Assembly: GCA_947625785.1 (NCBI GenBank)
Contig: CANQPS010000011.1
Span: forward strand, 46,539-110,538
Source: an uncultured Clostridia bacterium
Lineage (GTDB): Bacteria > Bacillota > Clostridia > Oscillospirales > Acutalibacteraceae
Direction of reading: 5' to 3'
Length of the DNA: 64,000 nt
Each line of letters starts with the position of its first letter. Positions within the stretch are counted from its first letter, which is position 1. The position numbers and the translations under genes are program-made. Positions 15,169 to 23,717 of the stretch are shown here, one piece after another. The notes under the pieces are model-generated. The model did no database searches. It saw nothing but the letters and a program-made list of their open reading frames with translations, and was not told the DNA's origin.

Positions 15169-16668
15169 TCAGGCGATATTGTCGATCGTCATGGTCGGAG
15201 CGTCAAATAAGACAAGATTTTCTTTTGCAATGTCTTTTCTTTCTATTTTATGAATTCTCCATGTGTTGTTTTTGTCTTGCAAAACATTTCCTATTGGGTC
15301 CTCTGCCTTGCTTACAAACATCAAATTGACAAATTCAATGTTTCCGTCATCCTTTTGTAAAACATAATAAGTCCAAAAGTTTTGTGTATAACCCATATCG
15401 GGACTTAATGCAGTAATCGTGTTTGGGATTTTGAAACCAAAAAGAATTTTGGACCCTTCAAAATCTTTGACAATTTCTCCTTCGTTCATAATGCCGTCAC
15501 CTTGCACGCCCACTGTTGCAAGCCGTTCAAACCCGTTTTTTGTCAAAGTTTCAAATTCTTGTTTGTGCGCCGTTTCGTAATCTTCGTCTAATGTTGAATA
15601 TTCTACTTGAGTTGACAAATTAATAGAATCAATAGGATATTCTCTACTATTCAAATATTTTTCAAAACCGCTTACCGTTTGAAGTTCCTCTGCATTGAAA
15701 TATGCTTTTGGAATCCCTATTTTATGAAAAAATTTTCCAGAATCCCCGTTAAAATATGCCAAAAATGTCAAACTACCTTCTTCATATTCAATAGCAAGAA
15801 TATCAATCAATTCACAATCTTTCCGCATTATCTTTTGGCAATATCCTTCGGGCCACCATTTTTTTAGGGTCTCTGCAATAAGTTTCCTGTTCCAAACAGT
15901 TTCGCCGTTTTCGTCGGTCGTGAAGATAAAATTGGAGGCGTCGGTATCGTCCACCGCATCGGCGGGAAGAGATACGGCGGTCGTGCCGAGTTTGGTGAGC
16001 GTAAACTTCTTCTGCGCCGTCTCGACCGTAAGCATCGTTTCGGTGACGGTCGCCTCTACCGTTTCGCCCGAGGCTGTTCCCGTAAGCAGGTTTTCCTCCG
16101 CCTCGAAGTCGCTCCAAATTACGTCGCCAAAAACCGCTGTCAATGCGGAAAAAATTCCCGCCGCCGTCGTCTCGGAAAAATCCTTATGCCATACGGAATC
16201 GCGGAGGATATAGGAATAATTTTGATCGCCCTCTGTGGCGTAGAACACCGAAGTGCCGTTTTCGGTCACTTTGAGTTTCGCACCCTCGAACTCGGCGACG
16301 TACTCCGCGCCGATTTCCGTATAGGTGAAATTTTTGTCGGCGTCGATCTTCTGCACGGCGGCGTTGAAAGCGGAGATCGCCTCCGCCTTTGTCTTTGCGG
16401 GCGTTTGCGCAGGGCCGTCTTGATCTTTATCGGCGTCGGGCGTGACGGAGGGAGCGTCGTTGTCCTTGTCGGTATCCTTATCGGTATCCTTATTGTTATC
16501 TTTGTCGGTATCTTTATCATTATTCTTGTCGGGCGTCGTCGTACCGGTAGAGGGCGTCTGCGGCGTTTGCTCTTTGTTGCCGCCGTTGCAGCCCGCGAAT
16601 GCGCCCACGCCGAATATCATCACCGCGCCCATGACGAGTGCCAAGAACCGTTTGCGTAACTCTTTCAT
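15169..16668 (-). CDS. Lipoprotein with Asp-rich linker, function unknown
   Basis: A 499-residue protein. Residues 1-26 form a lipoprotein signal peptide with lipobox GAFAGC, so Cys27 would be lipidated. A low-complexity linker of Asp-Lys-Asn repeats (about residues 30-85, units such as DTDKDN) follows, then a beta-rich globular region with no family I recognise. The Asp-rich stretch resembles calcium-binding linkers. The ATG at 16668 is supported by GGAGG 8 bases upstream; a strong promoter precedes it. Codon use in the last two thirds is more AT-rich than the first third, hinting at a mosaic origin. Confidence 0.7.
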   Translation of the reverse strand: MKELRKRFLALVMGAVMIFGVGAFAGCNGGNKEQTPQTPSTGTTTPDKNNDKDTDKDNNKDTDKDTDKDNDAPSVTPDADKDQDGPAQTPAKTKAEAISAFNAAVQKIDADKNFTYTEIGAEYVAEFEGAKLKVTENGTSVFYATEGDQNYSYILRDSVWHKDFSETTAAGIFSALTAVFGDVIWSDFEAEENLLTGTASGETVEATVTETMLTVETAQKKFTLTKLGTTAVSLPADAVDDTDASNFIFTTDENGETVWNRKLIAETLKKWWPEGYCQKIMRKDCELIDILAIEYEEGSLTFLAYFNGDSGKFFHKIGIPKAYFNAEELQTVSGFEKYLNSREYPIDSINLSTQVEYSTLDEDYETAHKQEFETLTKNGFERLATVGVQGDGIMNEGEIVKDFEGSKILFGFKIPNTITALSPDMGYTQNFWTYYVLQKDDGNIEFVNLMFVSKAEDPIGNVLQDKNNTWRIHKIERKDIAKENLVLFDAPTMTIDNIA

Positions 16669-16705
16669 TTTCTGCCTCCGTGATTTTATTCCACGATTTT
16701 TTTCC

Positions 16706-16734
16706 ATTATAGCACAAACTTCGTCGCTTGGCAA
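16706..16734 (-). promoter_or_regulatory. Sigma-A-type promoter of the lipoprotein gene
   Basis: TTGCCA (16729-16734), 17-base spacer, TATAAT (16706-16711) on the minus strand, 38 bases before the ATG. Confidence 0.8.
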
Positions 16735-16880
16735 GAGTTTGTGATCTATGCGCGGCGCGTTCTCTGTAGGATTACAATAGATGTGAGACAGGGGGAATAG
16801 AAAAAAGATAGCGAACAAGGCGCTCCATGTGATATAGTTTAAGTGTCACCAAAAACCTCAAAGGAGCAGGATCGCTATCC

Positions 16881-17517
16881 ATGGAAACTATATCACAAAT
16901 CGCACGGTTTCGTCAATCAGTTGTCGGATATTCGTACAAAACGACGGAACCGTCATATCGCTCATGGACCGCTCCCGCCGTCCGCATCATCACCCCAATC
17001 AACATACCGACGAGGAATTGAAGCTCATCTCGAACATGAGAAGACGTAGTCCGCATTTGGGCCTCGTCGTCTTTTGGGTAAGATTACGGCAAAGAGGGTA
17101 TTCCCGCTGCGTCACTTCTCTGTGGAGAGTTTTAAGGAGGCAGAAACTCCAACCAATATAGCCGCCTAACCCCAACTATGTTCCGAAACCCTATGAACCG
17201 ATGCATTATCCGGGAGAAAGAGTACAGGGAGATGTAAAAGTTGTCCCTTCCGTCTGTACCGCGAGAGATGCGAAAATCATGGAAGAGCATTTCTACCAAT
17301 ATACCGCCATAGACGAATATTCCCGCTTCCGATTCGTAGCTGCTTTCAAGGGGCAAAGCACATACTCCTCGGTACAGTTCCTTGATATGCTCATAAAGGC
17401 ATTCCCCTTCAAGATAGAGTGTATCCAGACAGACAACGGCATGGAGTTCATCAAATCCTTTGATGAGCACAAGAAAGGAAAACTTTATGCGTCCCTTGAA
17501 TTGGCATTCCCCCAAAG
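16881..17517 (+). pseudogene. IS481-type transposase, decayed
   Basis: The start METISQIARFRQSVVGYS, then in another frame DRSRRPHHHPNQHTDEEL, SPHLGLVVFWVRLRQRGY and SVTSLWR-like sequence, an in-frame stop, and then PNYVPKPYEPMHYPGERVQG, YQYTAIDEYSRFRFV and ECIQTDNGMEFI match consecutive parts of IS481-family DDE transposases (integrase core with the first two Asp residues). An internal deletion or frameshift near 16960, a stop near 17160 and the loss of the last third with the final Glu make it non-functional. Terminal repeats and target duplications were not resolved. Confidence 0.8.
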
Positions 17518-17673
17518 ATTACATCTTAGACGATCTCCGCGACGGCGTCCTGCACTGATTTTTTTCTCCTCACCCCGTCTCATATGTTTGACAAACCTAC
17601 AGTTTGAGAAAAATATAAAACTTTTTCAAACGACTTTTGTCGAAAGATAAAATATTTTTCAAGCGAGTTTGAC

Positions 17674-17709
17674 AAAAAATACACCTTAAGGGTATCTCTC
17701 CCAAGGTGT
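17674..17709 (-). terminator. Terminator of the SWIM-domain gene
   Basis: On the minus strand ACACCTT and AAGGTGT form a 7-bp stem around a 15-base loop, followed by six Ts. The region 17518-17673 between here and the transposase remnant holds no gene. Confidence 0.65.
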
Positions 17710-17754
17710 ACCTTTTCGACAAAATTATCGCCGTATTCTGCGGCGAGGCGCACT

Positions 17755-18201
17755 TTAATCCAAATGCTCCCGCACAAACTTTTCGTACTGCCAAGAGGGA
17801 CCGTCGAACAGAATTTCCAAAAGCGTATCCCGAAGTTTTTCCTTTCCCATCTTGCGAATATAATCAATAAGTTTTTGCTCGATCTCCTCTTGCTCGTTCT
17901 CCCACGCCTTCTGCGCTGCCTCGACTTCACGATGATACTTTTCCGCCTCATGGGGATACAACGTAAAATAGAGCGCGATCATATGCTTGCAAATCACCCT
18001 GCGTCCATGCGCAAATGGGCAATCGCATGTCGACTTTCTCGGATGCTCCGTGTCGATTTTTACATGATACTCTTTGCTTCCCTCCACGATTCCCTCGGTT
18101 TCATGGTCGGAAACGCATTCAAGGGAAAGTACCTTTTTCTCCTCCCAATAGTCATAGCCGCGCCACCGTGAATCGCCGCTTGCGCTTGATATAAAACTCA
18201 T
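17755..18201 (-). CDS. SWIM zinc-finger domain protein
   Basis: A 148-residue protein. Residues 57-78 form a SWIM zinc finger (CDCPFAHGRRVICKHMIAL, pattern C-x-C-x(n)-C-x-H). An N-terminal beta region precedes it and a long charged helix follows. SWIM domains bind nucleic acids or proteins; a standalone protein of this size has no defined function. It is 27 bases downstream of the second AAA/DUF4143 ATPase gene and is probably transcribed with it. Confidence 0.8.
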   Translation of the reverse strand: MSFISSASGDSRWRGYDYWEEKKVLSLECVSDHETEGIVEGSKEYHVKIDTEHPRKSTCDCPFAHGRRVICKHMIALYFTLYPHEAEKYHREVEAAQKAWENEQEEIEQKLIDYIRKMGKEKLRDTLLEILFDGPSWQYEKFVREHLD

Positions 18202-18228
18202 ATTTACCTCCTTTGCATTATAAAACTT

Positions 18229-19488
18229 TTACAAATACCACACGGGAATCTCTAAAACATTCTCGCGCAAGGCAGCGGGTTGCGGGCATAAACACACGAT
18301 TGCACCCGCGCCGCGCTTCTTGTTTTCTATTTTATCGAGAACGGTGAACGCCGCCGTTTCATCGGCAGTCACTTTCGCGCCTTGCTTGATCTCAATTGGA
18401 TAGAGTACGCCGTTTTCTTCGATAATGAGGTCGATTTCGCTCTCCGCGTCCACTTCTTTGCCGTCTTTCAGCACTTTCTTATTGTCTTTTCCGCGATAGT
18501 ATGAAACGCAGTAGCGATAGTCGATTCCGTTGTTCGAGTAAGATTTCAAAATTTCGGAAACGACGAACGTTTCAAAAAATGCTCCGCTCATCGCACCGAC
18601 CGCCAGCGTTTCGGGTGTGAGCCAGCGGGTGAGATAGGCGGCAAGTCCCGTATCTCTGAAATAGAGTTTCGGCGTTTTGATCGCCCGTTTCAGCACCGAC
18701 GAAGTGTACGGTTCGAGCAAATAGATGATGCCCGACGCTTCCAAAATGGAGATCCAATGTTTGACCGTTCCTTGGTCCTTGCCGATCTCATCGGCGATGT
18801 TGGAATAGTTGAGCATCTGCCCCGTGCGCGCGGCGACGGCGACCATGAACTTGCGAAAGTCGTCCAAATTCTGCACGGCGGAGAGGCTTCTCACGTCCCG
18901 CTCCAAATAGGTCTTTACATAGCTTGCGTAGAACATTCCCCATTCGATGTCTTTATTCTGCAATTCGGGATAGCTCCCGCAGTGAATGATTTCCCAAATA
19001 TTTTTGGGGGATTTCGCGGTTTTTCCGCGCTCCCGCACATATTCCATCGTCGGCAGGAAAGGCTTGTTAAAGCTGTCGCCCATGATCTCACGCAGAGAGA
19101 GTCCGCAAAGTTCTATAATGCCGACTCTGCCCGAAAGCGACTCGGAGACGTTCTTCATGAGTTCAAAGGGCTGTGAACCCGAGAGGCAGAACAGCCCGCG
19201 CGCATCCGCTTCGTCGCATTTGATCTTGATATAGCGGAAGAGATTTGTCACCCGTTGAACTTCATCGTAGATCACAGGCGGCTCGTTGAGCATGAGAAAA
19301 GTTTCGGGATTTTCCCGCGCCTGCTCCTCGATGAATGGGTCGTCGAAGGAGACGTACTTTTTGTCGGGAAACAGCTTTTTGAGCATGGTCGATTTGCCCG
19401 TCTGCCGCGCTCCCGTCACCAAGATACATTTGAAAGTGCTGTCGCTCTTTTGTACGATCTCTTCAATGCTTCGACGAATATACTTCAT
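18229..19488 (-). CDS. AAA ATPase with DUF4143 domain
   Basis: A 419-residue protein. Walker A GARQTGKS lies at residues 26-33 and Walker B VIYDEVQR near residue 75; a CLSGSQPF strand and the family's SLREIMG segment follow. The DUF4143 C-terminus has EIDLIIEENGVLYPIEIK, a PD-(D/E)XK-like core (E...D...EIK). It belongs to a different subfamily from the one at 12986-14263. It has a perfect promoter with an operator-like inverted repeat. Function in cells is unknown. Confidence 0.9.
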   Translation of the reverse strand: MKYIRRSIEEIVQKSDSTFKCILVTGARQTGKSTMLKKLFPDKKYVSFDDPFIEEQARENPETFLMLNEPPVIYDEVQRVTNLFRYIKIKCDEADARGLFCLSGSQPFELMKNVSESLSGRVGIIELCGLSLREIMGDSFNKPFLPTMEYVRERGKTAKSPKNIWEIIHCGSYPELQNKDIEWGMFYASYVKTYLERDVRSLSAVQNLDDFRKFMVAVAARTGQMLNYSNIADEIGKDQGTVKHWISILEASGIIYLLEPYTSSVLKRAIKTPKLYFRDTGLAAYLTRWLTPETLAVGAMSGAFFETFVVSEILKSYSNNGIDYRYCVSYYRGKDNKKVLKDGKEVDAESEIDLIIEENGVLYPIEIKQGAKVTADETAAFTVLDKIENKKRGAGAIVCLCPQPAALRENVLEIPVWYL

Positions 19489-19508
19489 ACCAACTCCAAG
19501 AAAGAAAT

Positions 19509-19572
19509 ATGACTAATCTCGAATTGCTTTCCAGATCAGTCATATTATACACCTATACTATCGCCTTGTCAA
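19509..19572 (-). promoter_or_regulatory. Promoter and operator-like repeat of the second ATPase
   Basis: TTGACA (19567-19572), 17-base spacer, TATAAT (19544-19549). Overlapping the start point, ATGACTGATCT and AGATTAGTCAT form an 11-bp inverted repeat with one mismatch (19509-19545). Confidence 0.8.
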
Positions 19573-19596
19573 TACCTAAATTTGTCGAAATATAGA

Positions 19597-19680
19597 CGGC
19601 GGCGGGAAATTCAGAAGTTTCCCGCCGCAATACATTATTTTGTCTTCTGCCACCCAAAAAATGTTCCGCAGTGTTACATT
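19597..19680 (-). repeat. Terminator-bearing repeat shared with 14567-14650
   Basis: On the minus strand it reads GTAACACTGCGGAACATTTT, then TTGGGTGGCAGAA and a GGCGGGAAA...TTTCCCGCC stem. The copy near 14567-14650 has the same order (GTAACATT...GAACGG, GGGTGGTAGAA, GGCGGGGAA stem). It serves as the terminator of the gene ending at 19692. Confidence 0.6.
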
Positions 19681-19691
19681 TGGCCGCTCTT

Positions 19692-20402
19692 TTACGCCTC
19701 CTGCGGGGCAATCGGCTGGCCCAACGGGACGATTTTCTGAAAGAGGACAGTCTTTTCCCCGTTCAGATCGCCGTCCATGTGATAGTGCCCGAAGTACCAA
19801 TGCCTGTAAGTCACCACGTCCTCAAAATAGGAGAGCATGCGGTTTTCGGGATAGACGTCCATTTGGTAGATGCGCGTCCTGAGCGGCGGGTACCACAGAG
19901 CCTTCTCATCACAGGAGTGGGTGATGATGAAGTCCACCCTGTTGCCGTGCCGTTTGAGATTGGCGATGCCCTCGTCAAGCTCCTCATAGGACGGCATCTC
20001 CCGCGCCCACCAATCGACGTTCTCGCGGCGCAGATAGCGGTCGATGCTTGTCGCGCCGCCGAAGGTGAAGATCGTGTTGTTTTCGATCTCAAAGACCTGC
20101 CCCCGCATCAGGTGGATGACGTCGGGAGCAAGCCTGTGCACCTTGCCGCCCTTCCAAGTCTCTATGGGAAAGGCTTCGAGCAGGGCGAAATTCTCGTGAT
20201 TTCCGTCCACGAACAGGACCGTGAACGGGAGGTCGCGATAGGGACGGAGGTCCCTCTCCAAGGTCCTTTCGTCCCACACCGCGCCGAGGTCCCCCGCGAC
20301 GATCAAAAAGTCCTCCTTTGTCAGTTCCGCATGCTGCAAGGCAAAGCGTTCGAGCTTCGCAAAATCATGCTGTCCGTGCGTGTCGCCCGTGACGTAGATC
20401 AT
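19692..20402 (-). CDS. Metallophosphoesterase (calcineurin-like)
   Basis: A 236-residue protein with YVTGDTHG at residues 3-10, VAGDLGAVWDE near 35-45, DGNHENF near 66, THS near 162 and GHYHMDGD near 207: the full set of metal-binding motifs of the family. Likely a phosphodiesterase or phosphomonoesterase; substrate unknown. The start is placed at 20402 because GGAGGGG lies 3-9 bases upstream. It follows the HAD/guanylate-kinase-like gene on the same strand (117-base gap), and nucleotide turnover is the theme of the region. Confidence 0.9.
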   Translation of the reverse strand: MIYVTGDTHGQHDFAKLERFALQHAELTKEDFLIVAGDLGAVWDERTLERDLRPYRDLPFTVLFVDGNHENFALLEAFPIETWKGGKVHRLAPDVIHLMRGQVFEIENNTIFTFGGATSIDRYLRRENVDWWAREMPSYEELDEGIANLKRHGNRVDFIITHSCDEKALWYPPLRTRIYQMDVYPENRMLSYFEDVVTYRHWYFGHYHMDGDLNGEKTVLFQKIVPLGQPIAPQEA

Positions 20403-20519
20403 ATCCCCTCCTTGAAAATTCTTCCCTATCATTCTATGCCCTACAAAAAGAGCGGAAAGCCTGCGCTCGCCGCTGATCTTGCCGATATTTTGCCCGCAAA
20501 GGGCCCCTTGGGCGTCCCG

Positions 20520-21626
20520 TCACTTGCCGATAAATTTCAGGATCTCCGCGACGGCGGAGGGAATGTCGTTCCCGACGTTGACCTCGACATCGCACACTTC
20601 GCTGTTTCTGTATTCAAAGTCGAGCGACATGATGCGCCGCGTCTTGTCGTCGATGTCGATGTCGCGCATGATGATGCTCTTGATGGCCTCGGCCTTGTCG
20701 CGCCGCGTGAATACGAGCATGGCGCGGTCGCGGTAGAGATTTTTGAGCGTGATGGCCCCGCAGATGTCGATGGGAATGACGGCGACGTGGCCGCGCCGAA
20801 CGATGCTCTCGATGTCCTTTTCGGAGGTGCCGAAGTGATATCCGCTGTACACAGTCGTCTCAAAGTAATTTCCCGCGCGCATCTCGTCGAGGAACTGCTT
20901 TTCGCTGATGAAGCGGTACGCGCCCGCCTCTTCGGTCTTGCGGCGGGGACGGGTCGTGGAGGTCAGAGGCTTCTCGAAGCCCTCCAACTTGGTCAACTCG
21001 CCCGCGATCTCCGTCTTGGAGGAGCCAGAAGGCCCCACAAGGCACAGCACGCCCCCCTTCTTCAGGTCGGGGAAGTTCTCGGCGAAGGAGTTTCTGACCA
21101 TCTCGCAGAAGTGCAGAAAGTCGTCATAGCAGTTGACCGAGAGCAAGCCCGACAGGCCCGTGTTCCACGGCTTTCTGAACAGGACGGGATAGGCGGCGCG
21201 GGAGCTGGAAATGTTGTGCGCGCCGTCGTCGAGCATGATGTCGAGCGAAATGACGTCCTTCCGCGTGCCCATGATGATGTTTTGGGCGGGGATCTCGGGG
21301 AAATCCTTGACAAGCCGCTCGGCTCTCGCGCTCATGACCCGCGCGGGGACTGCCGTAATGAAGAAGACGTCGGCGATCTCGGAGAGCTTCTTGACGAACT
21401 CCTGCGCGCCCTCGCTGATGGGCTGGGTCCTGACAAAGTCGGGATCGGAATAGAGCGCGACGCGCTCCTCGCCGTGCCGTTCGGCCCCGCCCCAACTCTT
21501 GATCTCCTCGATGCGGATGGGTTCTTCGTCGGGGTGGCGGCGGTTGATGATGTCCACCGCATAGGAATTGCACTCATAGAGCGTATCATCGACGTCAAGG
21601 CCGACGCGGATCCTGTATTTTCTCAT
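20520..21626 (-). CDS. HAD nucleotidase-like / guanylate-kinase-like fusion
   Basis: A 368-residue protein of two parts. Residues 1-180 resemble 5'(3')-deoxyribonucleotidase-type HAD phosphatases: LDVDDTLYE (nucleophile Asp10, acid Asp12), ITAVPA, and DDGAHN near residue 132. Residues 186-368 are guanylate-kinase-like: P-loop GPSGSSKT, TSTTRPRR, GAYRFIS and a mononucleotide-kinase lid. True GMP kinases read GxSGxGKT, so the SSK change may alter ATP use. A phosphatase joined to a kinase of the same substrate class is unusual and suggests a deoxynucleotide-balancing or regulatory enzyme. The gene has a strong promoter and is divergent from the NrnA operon. Confidence 0.8.
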   Translation of the reverse strand: MRKYRIRVGLDVDDTLYECNSYAVDIINRRHPDEEPIRIEEIKSWGGAERHGEERVALYSDPDFVRTQPISEGAQEFVKKLSEIADVFFITAVPARVMSARAERLVKDFPEIPAQNIIMGTRKDVISLDIMLDDGAHNISSSRAAYPVLFRKPWNTGLSGLLSVNCYDDFLHFCEMVRNSFAENFPDLKKGGVLCLVGPSGSSKTEIAGELTKLEGFEKPLTSTTRPRRKTEEAGAYRFISEKQFLDEMRAGNYFETTVYSGYHFGTSEKDIESIVRRGHVAVIPIDICGAITLKNLYRDRAMLVFTRRDKAEAIKSIIMRDIDIDDKTRRIMSLDFEYRNSEVCDVEVNVGNDIPSAVAEILKFIGK

Positions 21627-21639
21627 AGATCAACCTCTC

Positions 21640-21703
21640 AAATGTTCTTTCTCTATTTCAAATGTTCTTTCTTTATTATAACGGAAAAGAAGTCCCTTGT
21701 CAA
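21640..21703 (-). promoter_or_regulatory. Promoter and tandem repeats upstream of the HAD/kinase fusion
   Basis: TTGACA (21698-21703), 17-base spacer, TATAAT (21675-21680). In the leader AGAAAGAACATTTGA occurs twice in tandem, which could be an operator or an RNA-binding site. Confidence 0.8.
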
Positions 21704-21737
21704 GACATATCATTTCTTGTTCCTCTCCAAACATTGA

Positions 21738-21766
21738 TTGACAAAAATTCTTTCATATGGTATAAT
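21738..21766 (+). promoter_or_regulatory. Promoter of the nrnA-nrnA-surE operon
   Basis: TTGACA (21738-21743), 17-base spacer ending ATATGG, TATAAT (21761-21766), 35 bases before the first ATG. It is back to back with the promoter of the HAD/kinase fusion. Confidence 0.9.
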
Positions 21767-21801
21767 AAAAGGCTTAAAATAAACTCAAAAAGGCGGTTTT
21801 C

Positions 21802-22740
21802 ATGTTCAAAGAAGCACTCGAACTCATCAGGAAGTACCAACGGATCATCATCCACCGCCATGCGCATCCCGACGGGGACGCCATGGGCAGCCAGATCGGC
21901 CTCTATTTCCTCATCAGGGACAATTTCCCCGAGAAGGAGGTCTACATGGTCGGCGACGAGGCGACCCGCTTCCCCTTCATCGACATTCCGATGGACGTCG
22001 TCCCCGACGAATATTACAGGGGCGCGCTCGCCGTCGTCCTCGACTGCGGCTCCTCCCGCCTCATCTGTGACGACAGGTACAGGACGGCGGAGAAGACCCT
22101 CCGCTTCGACCACCACATCTACTGCGAAGCCATCTGCGACGTAGACGTTGTCGAGAGCTCGTGCGAGAGCGCGTGCGGGCTTGTGGCATGGTTTGCAAGG
22201 GAGACGGGCCTCAAACTCTCTCTCAACTCCGCGACCTACCTCTACATGGGAATGGTGACGGACAGCGGAAGGTTTGCCTTCGACTCTGTCTCTGCGCGGA
22301 CGTTCGAGCTGGCCGCCTTCCTCCTCTCCCAGCCCATTGACCTCAATACCCTCTACTACAACCTGAACGCCGAGGATTTCCCGAAGATCATCGAGAAGGC
22401 CGACAAGATGCACAAGATCAGATTCACGCCCAATAACGTCGCCTACATCTACACGACGAAGGAGGAACTGCCCGAGGGCAACGACGCCGCGCACGCGGTC
22501 TCGTCAGGCATGGTCGGCCTCATGCGGGACATCAGGGGCGTCTTTGTCTGGGTAAATTTCACGGAGGCGGACGACGGCGTGCATGCCGAACTTCGCTCCA
22601 ACCGTTACAACATCAACCCCATCGCCGTCAAGTACGGCGGCGGCGGGCACAAGAAGGCGAGCGGCTGTATCGTTCCCGACAGGGAGACGGCCATGAAGCT
22701 CCTTGACGATCTGAATACTTTAGCAGGAGAAGAAGCATGA
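21802..22740 (+). CDS. nrnA: DHH/DHHA1 phosphoesterase, NrnA type (copy 1)
   Basis: A 312-residue protein with the DHH signature set: HRHAHPDGDAMGS (residues 19-31), LDCGSS, RFDHH near residue 101, MVTDSGRF near 151 and the DHHA1 glycine motif GGGGHKKASG near 284. NrnA enzymes degrade nanoRNAs of 2-5 nt and remove the 3' phosphate of pAp, in the cytoplasm. It is translationally coupled (ATGA) to a second homologue and to surE, so the operon would convert short oligonucleotides to nucleosides. Confidence 0.93.
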   Translation: MFKEALELIRKYQRIIIHRHAHPDGDAMGSQIGLYFLIRDNFPEKEVYMVGDEATRFPFIDIPMDVVPDEYYRGALAVVLDCGSSRLICDDRYRTAEKTLRFDHHIYCEAICDVDVVESSCESACGLVAWFARETGLKLSLNSATYLYMGMVTDSGRFAFDSVSARTFELAAFLLSQPIDLNTLYYNLNAEDFPKIIEKADKMHKIRFTPNNVAYIYTTKEELPEGNDAAHAVSSGMVGLMRDIRGVFVWVNFTEADDGVHAELRSNRYNINPIAVKYGGGGHKKASGCIVPDRETAMKLLDDLNTLAGEEA

Positions 22741-23717
22741 ACGAAGAGACCAAAAAGAAAATTTTAGACAAGATCGTATCCTACGATACCATCATCATTT
22801 CCCGCCATATCCGTCCCGACGGCGACGCGGTCGGCTCGACGAAGGGCCTCACGAAGCTCCTCCGCGACACCTACCCCGAGAAGCACATCTACCTCACGGA
22901 CGACGATTTTTCGGCCTATCTTGCCTTCTGCGGCGGCGAAGACACCGTCCCCGAGGAATTATATCGGGACGCCCTCCTCATCGTCGTGGACACGGGCACA
23001 CGGAACCGCATTTCCAATGCCAACTACGCCAAGGCCCGCGAGATCATCAAGATCGACCACCACATCGAGGCCGACCCCTACGGCGACATCAACTGGGTGG
23101 AGGACTTCCGCTCGTCGGCGTGCGAGATGATCGCAGATTTCTATGTGACCTTCAAGGATACGCTCAAGATGACCCCCGAGGCCGCCGCGTTTATCTATAT
23201 GGGCATGGTGACCGACAGCGGCAGGTTCCGCTTTGAGGGCGTCACGGGTGAAACGCTCCGCCTCGCGGCCGCGCTCCTCGATCGCGGCGTGGACTACGAG
23301 ACGTTGTTTGCCAATCTCTACACCGAGGACATCAGCAAACTTCAGCTCAAATCCTTCATCTACGACCACATTCAGATCACAAAAAACGGCGTCGCGTACA
23401 TCTACATGGACAGGGCGATACAGGAACGCTTCGGCCTCACGCTCGAGCAGGCGAGCGACGCCGTGGGGGAACTCTCCAATATCCGCGGAAGCCTCATTTG
23501 GGTCGCTTTTATCGACAACGTCGCGGCGGGCAATATCCGCGTGCGCCTGCGTTCGCGCTTCCTCGGCATCAATGACATTGCGAAAAACCACCACGGCGGC
23601 GGTCACAACATGGCCGCGGGGGCGACCGTCTTCTCCGTCGAAGAGATGTACGAACTCATCGGGGAGGCCGACGTCCTCCTCGGCGAATACAAATCCACGC
23701 ACGAGGGCCTGTTATGA
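22737..23717 (+). CDS. nrnA: DHH/DHHA1 phosphoesterase, NrnA type (copy 2)
   Basis: A 326-residue paralogue of the preceding protein: SRHIRPDGDAVGS, VVDTGTRN, KIDHH, MVTDSGRF and HHGGGHNMAAG are all conserved. The first motif reads RHIRPDGD instead of RHAHPDGD, so one metal-ligand His position differs, which may shift substrate choice. Overlaps of 4 bases on both sides show strict co-translation. Division of labour between pAp, nanoRNA or cyclic-dinucleotide-derived pApA is a reasonable inference. Confidence 0.92.
   Translation: MNEETKKKILDKIVSYDTIIISRHIRPDGDAVGSTKGLTKLLRDTYPEKHIYLTDDDFSAYLAFCGGEDTVPEELYRDALLIVVDTGTRNRISNANYAKAREIIKIDHHIEADPYGDINWVEDFRSSACEMIADFYVTFKDTLKMTPEAAAFIYMGMVTDSGRFRFEGVTGETLRLAAALLDRGVDYETLFANLYTEDISKLQLKSFIYDHIQITKNGVAYIYMDRAIQERFGLTLEQASDAVGELSNIRGSLIWVAFIDNVAAGNIRVRLRSRFLGINDIAKNHHGGGHNMAAGATVFSVEEMYELIGEADVLLGEYKSTHEGLL

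Noticed and set aside
19671..21737. A 688-codon open frame on the plus strand
   Set aside because: It lies antisense to the phosphoesterase and HAD/kinase genes, which have clear motifs, promoters and ribosome sites; in GC-rich coding DNA such long antisense frames arise from codon bias.
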